Source of the DNA: Elusimicrobiota bacterium
Lineage (GTDB): Bacteria > Elusimicrobiota > Elusimicrobia > Elusimicrobiales > Elusimicrobiaceae
Length of the DNA: 8,442 bases
Assembly: GCA_031258375.1 (NCBI GenBank)
Contig: JAIRMX010000114.1
Coordinates: 1-8,442, forward strand
Reading direction: 5' to 3'
In this document: piece after piece, positions 5,680-8,442 of the stretch
How positions within the stretch are numbered: the first letter of the stretch is position 1
Layout of the letters: every line of letters begins with the position of its first letter
Position numbers and translations under genes: made by a program
Notes under the pieces: generated by a model
The model's database searches: none
What the model saw: the letters and a program-made list of their open reading frames with translations, nothing else
What the model was told of the DNA's origin: nothing

Positions 5680-6437
5680 AACTTATAGTTGCCGAAGCCG
5701 GCCCCGGCATTGCCGCAGCCGAATATATAAAAGACAGAATAAACAAATTTAATCCTTCCGAGAAAAATCCTTTTATAATCGCATTGCCCACCGGAGGCAC
5801 TTCTTTGGATATGTATAAAACTCTTACGAGTTTTTGCCGCGACGGCGCGCTGAGTTTTAAGCACGTTGTCAGTTTTAACTTGGACGAATACATAGGCTTG
5901 GATATTTCTTCCGCTTCGAGTTATCATAATTTTATGAAGCTGAATTTTTTTGACCATATCGATATGCCGCCGCAAAACATAAATATCCCAAACGGCAATG
6001 CAAAAGACATTGCGGCTTTTTGCGAAGAATATGAAAATAAAATAAAACGGCTTGGCGGCATAGAATTATTTATCGGAGGGCTAGGCGTAAACGGACATAT
6101 TGCTTTTAACGAACCCGGCTCGGCTTTCGATTCAAGAACCCGCGCGGTGGATTTATCTGCGGAAACTTTAAAAAGCAATTCCCGTTTCTTTGGCAACGAT
6201 ATCAACGCAGTCCCGCGCCAAGCCGTCACTATGGGCATAGGCACTATTTTGGATGCGCGGGAAATTATAATAATGGCTTGCGGCGCAAACAAAGTGCGCG
6301 CGGTTGGCAAAGCTCTAAAAAGCGAACCCGACGTCATGTGGCCTGTTACGGCGTTGCAATCCCATAAAAACGTTTTATTGTTTGCGGATAAAGCAGCCGC
6401 GGGGGAAATTTCGCGATATGAAAACTCTCTTTTATAA
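5676..6437 (+). CDS. nagB: Glucosamine-6-phosphate deaminase
   Basis: A 253-residue cytoplasmic enzyme that converts glucosamine-6-P to fructose-6-P and ammonia, feeding glycolysis. Motifs in order are: the phosphate loop LPTGGTSLDMY (37-47); FNLDEYIGL (68-75), with the Asp70 proton-transfer residue; SYHNFM; PNGNA; and GLGVNGHIAFNEPGS (135-149), with His141 and Glu146. VPRQAVTMGIGTIL (179-192) closes the core. Where E. coli NagB has Asp141 this protein has Asn139, as in the short Bacillus-type enzymes (GxGxNGHIGFNEPG). That and the length suggest the short, probably non-allosteric form rather than the 266-residue allosteric hexamer. The ATG at 5676 overlaps the permease stop as ATGA, with AGGG at 5662-5665 inside the upstream gene, so translation is probably coupled. 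The end overlaps nagA by 20 bp. Confidence 0.95.
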   Translation: MKLIVAEAGPGIAAAEYIKDRINKFNPSEKNPFIIALPTGGTSLDMYKTLTSFCRDGALSFKHVVSFNLDEYIGLDISSASSYHNFMKLNFFDHIDMPPQNINIPNGNAKDIAAFCEEYENKIKRLGGIELFIGGLGVNGHIAFNEPGSAFDSRTRAVDLSAETLKSNSRFFGNDINAVPRQAVTMGIGTILDAREIIIMACGANKVRAVGKALKSEPDVMWPVTALQSHKNVLLFADKAAAGEISRYENSLL

Positions 6438-7545
6438 CGGCAAAATTATAAGCGGCGGAACGATTATTGAAGGCGGGCTGCTTGTTGAAAACGGAATTAT
6501 TGGCGAAATTTTTGATTCTCCCGCTTTAATTGCCGCCGCGCTTGACGCTTCCGATAAAAAAATAGATTTAAAACGTAATTACCTTGCGCCGGGTTTTATT
6601 GACACGCATATACACGGCTGCGGCGGTTTTGGCACGGACACGAAAAACCCGCAGGATTTGCTTGCAATGTCCGAAATTCTGCTCAAGCAGGGCGTTATCG
6701 CTTTTGCGCCGACAATATATCCCGCAAATATCGACGATATGGCCGCGCTTCTTAAACGATTTTCCTCTATAATCGGAGCTGAAAAAGGCGCGGAAATTTT
6801 AGGGTTTCATCTTGAAGGGCCTTTTATATCGCCGGAAAAATTGGGAGTTATGAAACCGCAGGATATCAGGCCTGTAAATATGGAAGACGCGCAAAAGCTT
6901 TACTCCGCCGCAAACGGCAAAATATTTTCTATGACGGCCGCGCCGGAACTTGAGAATATTGATAAACTTGCGGCTTTTGCAAAAGAGCATAATTTTATTT
7001 TACAGGCCGGACACACGAACGCGACTTACGAACAGGCCGAGTACGGGGCTTCGCTCGGCATAACTCACGCCACGCATCTTTTTAACGCTATGAGCGGGTT
7101 AAATCACCGCGCGCCAGGAACTGCCGGAGCCGTTTTAACCGACGATAGATTTTCTGCCGAAATTATTGCGGACGGCGTGCATCTTGCGCCCGCGATAGTT
7201 AAAATGATTTTAATGCTCAAAGGCCCTTCAAACGTAATTTTAGTAAGCGATTCAATAAATCCGGCCGGAACTGCCAAAGGCATTGCCAACGGCGAAGAAG
7301 TTGTCTTAAGCGGCGGCGTTTTCAAACGCAAAGTAGATAATGTTATCGCCGGTTCTGCCGCGAGTATGCTGCAAAGCGTTAAAAATCTTGTCAAATGGGG
7401 ATATCCTTTAGAGTACGCTTCGATGGCCGCAAGCGATAATCCCGCGCGTTTGCATAATTTAAACGTCGGCTCCATACAAAAAGGCAAAAACGCGCGGCTT
7501 ATTATTTTGGATAAGGAACTTAATTTGCTGGAAACAATTATTTAG
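6418..7545 (+). CDS. nagA: N-acetylglucosamine-6-phosphate deacetylase
   Basis: A 375-residue amidohydrolase that removes acetate from GlcNAc-6-P to give glucosamine-6-P, the NagB substrate. Metal and active-site signatures are complete: PGFIDTHIHGCGG (58-70) with His64 and His66, HLEGPFISP (131-139) with the metal-binding Glu133, QAGHTNA with His199, THATHLFNAMSGLNHR with His220, GVHL (His255), and the catalytic Asp278 in LVSDSINPAG. ASDNPAR near residue 340 is also typical. The frame is open further upstream to a TTG at 6382, but the ATG at 6418 is preferred. It starts MKTLFYNGKI as family members do, and GGGGGA at 6401-6406 precedes it. It therefore overlaps the last 20 bases of nagB. Its own stop lies inside the end of queH on the other strand, with no terminator hairpin seen between them. 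Confidence 0.95.
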   Translation: MKTLFYNGKIISGGTIIEGGLLVENGIIGEIFDSPALIAAALDASDKKIDLKRNYLAPGFIDTHIHGCGGFGTDTKNPQDLLAMSEILLKQGVIAFAPTIYPANIDDMAALLKRFSSIIGAEKGAEILGFHLEGPFISPEKLGVMKPQDIRPVNMEDAQKLYSAANGKIFSMTAAPELENIDKLAAFAKEHNFILQAGHTNATYEQAEYGASLGITHATHLFNAMSGLNHRAPGTAGAVLTDDRFSAEIIADGVHLAPAIVKMILMLKGPSNVILVSDSINPAGTAKGIANGEEVVLSGGVFKRKVDNVIAGSAASMLQSVKNLVKWGYPLEYASMAASDNPARLHNLNVGSIQKGKNARLIILDKELNLLETII

Positions 7546-8095
7546 CATTGTTAAAATTATCAATGGAAAACTTGCATCCGCAGTAGGTTTGCTTGTAAAT
7601 ATTTTCTTCTTTTATTAATTGCCGTCTTCGCTCTTCAAGGCCGCCTTTGCGCCAGTTCGTGCCGTCGTAGACTATATTATATTTTGCGGCAATTTCCGCT
7701 GCGATTTTATTGACGTCGTCCAAATTTTTATGACGGGAAACGCCAAGAGTGCTTGTTAAAATATCAAAGCCGTTTTCTTTGGCGTAAAAGGCGGCTTTTT
7801 CCAAACGCAAACTAAAACATTTTTTACATCTTTCTCCGCGTTCGGGTTCGTTTTCTAAACCGGCAACGGCGCCGAGCCACCGCGCGTTGTCATAATCCAA
7901 ATCAATAAAACGAATATTAAACTTGGCGCAGATTTTTTTGTTTTCTTGTTTGCGCTTTTCATATTCCTGCTCAGGCATTATGTTGGGGTTATAAAAAAGA
8001 ACGACAAAGTTCCGCGTTTGATTTCGCAAATATTCTATAACCGCGTAGCTGCACGGCGCGCAGCAGGAAAGCAGCAAAAGTTTAGCGTTTTTCAT
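7538..8095 (-). CDS. queH: Epoxyqueuosine reductase QueH (DUF208 family)
   Basis: A 185-residue cytoplasmic protein of the QueH/DUF208 family. This is the non-cobalamin enzyme that reduces epoxyqueuosine to queuosine in tRNA (GUN anticodons), analogous to but unrelated to QueG. The family's cysteine pattern is complete: the SCCAPC motif (Cys11, Cys12, Cys15) near the N-terminus, ERCKKCF (Cys90, Cys93) followed by LRL, and YCGCKFS (Cys172, Cys174) near the end. Together these hold an iron-sulfur cluster and a second metal site in characterised members. TSTLGVSRHKN (114-124) corresponds to the conserved TSTL...S.HKN segment. GGTGAAG at 8103-8097 just upstream supports the ATG at 8093-8095. No other queuosine gene is in view. 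It is convergent with nagA, the two stops overlapping by 8 bp, so there is no room for a terminator between them. Confidence 0.93.
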   Translation of the reverse strand: MKNAKLLLLSCCAPCSYAVIEYLRNQTRNFVVLFYNPNIMPEQEYEKRKQENKKICAKFNIRFIDLDYDNARWLGAVAGLENEPERGERCKKCFSLRLEKAAFYAKENGFDILTSTLGVSRHKNLDDVNKIAAEIAAKYNIVYDGTNWRKGGLEERRRQLIKEENIYKQTYCGCKFSIDNFNNAK

Positions 8096-8159
8096 TCTTC
8101 ACCAATTGGGGTATTTATTATTCTTTGCGCATTCGCGCGGTTATGTATTTATTGTGCGG

Positions 8160-8412
8160 TCTATTTTCCCCCTTTTGTAAAGGGGAATAAAAAAGCCGTC
8201 ATTCTGAATTTATTTCAGAATTATAAACCAATTTCGATTTTATTCTCTCTTTTGTAAAGCTTGTCCCCGAGTGTTGTAATCGGGGAACTAAATATAAGTC
8301 GGAAGAGAGATTTAATGAAATCAGTTTTAAAAAAAATATTAAATCCCTCGCCCTTCGGGCGCTCCCTTTACCAAAGGGAGAAACTAGGCCATGCATAGCC
8401 GCGCGAGCGCGC
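8160..8412. repeat. Cluster of short intergenic palindromic units (REP-like)
   Basis: The 347 bases upstream of queH have no credible gene and carry consecutive palindromes: CCCCTTT/AAAGGGG (8169-8175, 8179-8185); ATTCTGAA/TTCAGAAT (8201-8208, 8214-8221), preceded by GTC; TCTCTCTT/AAGAGAGA (8244-8251, 8303-8310), enclosing TCCCCGA/TCGGGGA (8264-8270, 8280-8286); GCCC/GGGC (8350-8353, 8357-8360); CTCCCTTT/AAAGGGAG (8362-8369, 8373-8380); and CGCG/CGCG (8400-8403, 8408-8411). The CCCTTT-N3-AAAGGG theme appears twice, with a shorter relative at 8249-8259. Units of this kind occur dispersed between genes in many bacteria. Whether these recur elsewhere in this genome cannot be seen here. Confidence 0.6.
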
Positions 8413-8442
8413 TTTTAAAAACAATCCCGCAAACGTTTCAAG

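Noticed and set aside
5676..6437. NagB thought to be inactive because Asp141 of the E. coli enzyme is Asn
   Set aside because: Asn at this place is normal in the short Bacillus-type NagB proteins, and all other catalytic residues are kept.
8168..8187. CCCCTTT/AAAGGGG hairpin as a terminator
   Set aside because: On the + strand it is followed by AATAAAAAA and on the - strand by AAAATAG, so there is no T-run after the stem in either direction.
7946..8257. 103-codon + strand ORF over the start of queH
   Set aside because: Half of it is antisense to a well-supported queH and the rest is repeat DNA. There is no ribosome-binding site or recognisable motif.
8199..8396. 65-codon - strand ORF at the right edge
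   Set aside because: It is a translation of the palindromic repeat cluster (the LVSPFGKGSARRARD-like stretch comes from the hairpin units) and shows no protein character.

Overview
This is a bacterial chromosomal window, most likely from the phylum Elusimicrobiota (a gut-type lineage related to Elusimicrobium). That placement is an inference. It rests on several type IV pilin-like genes carrying the GFTLIELLVVVLIIGILAAIALPQYQ-type leader, a shared C-terminal Cys-x-x-Leu-Gly-Gly block, moderately AT-rich DNA, and stand-alone PTS components. No rRNA or tRNA is present to confirm it.

Left part (1-1734), a pilin neighbourhood. A pilin gene enters from the left edge on the + strand (1-488) and converges on a complete pilin gene on the - strand (670-1164). 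Upstream of that second gene, about 290 bases (1246-1535) hold no convincing ORF. They hold a dense series of hairpins that makes best sense as RNA read from the - strand: one stem has a GAAA tetraloop, and the last stem is followed by six T. The loop of that last stem can pair over 16 bp with a segment about 100 bases upstream, so a pseudoknot or switch is possible. This is the most interesting part of the window. Next to it, on the + strand, is the C-terminal remnant of a third pilin gene (about 1591-1734) with no N-terminal half. A strong + strand terminator follows at 1860-1904.

Middle and right part (1950-7545), a + strand metabolic run. It begins with guaA (GMP synthetase), then a free-standing EIIA of the glucose family, then a GlcNAc-type PTS IICB permease (nagE-like), nagB and nagA. 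The last three overlap at their ends (4 bp and 20 bp). Together they would import and phosphorylate N-acetylglucosamine, deacetylate GlcNAc-6-P, and convert glucosamine-6-P to fructose-6-P plus ammonia. The permease has no IIA domain of its own, so the neighbouring EIIA is the natural phosphate donor.

Right edge (7538-8442). queH (epoxyqueuosine reductase of the DUF208 type) lies on the - strand, its stop overlapping the end of nagA by 8 bp. Beyond its start are about 340 bases without a credible gene, filled with several short palindromic units that look like dispersed intergenic repeats.
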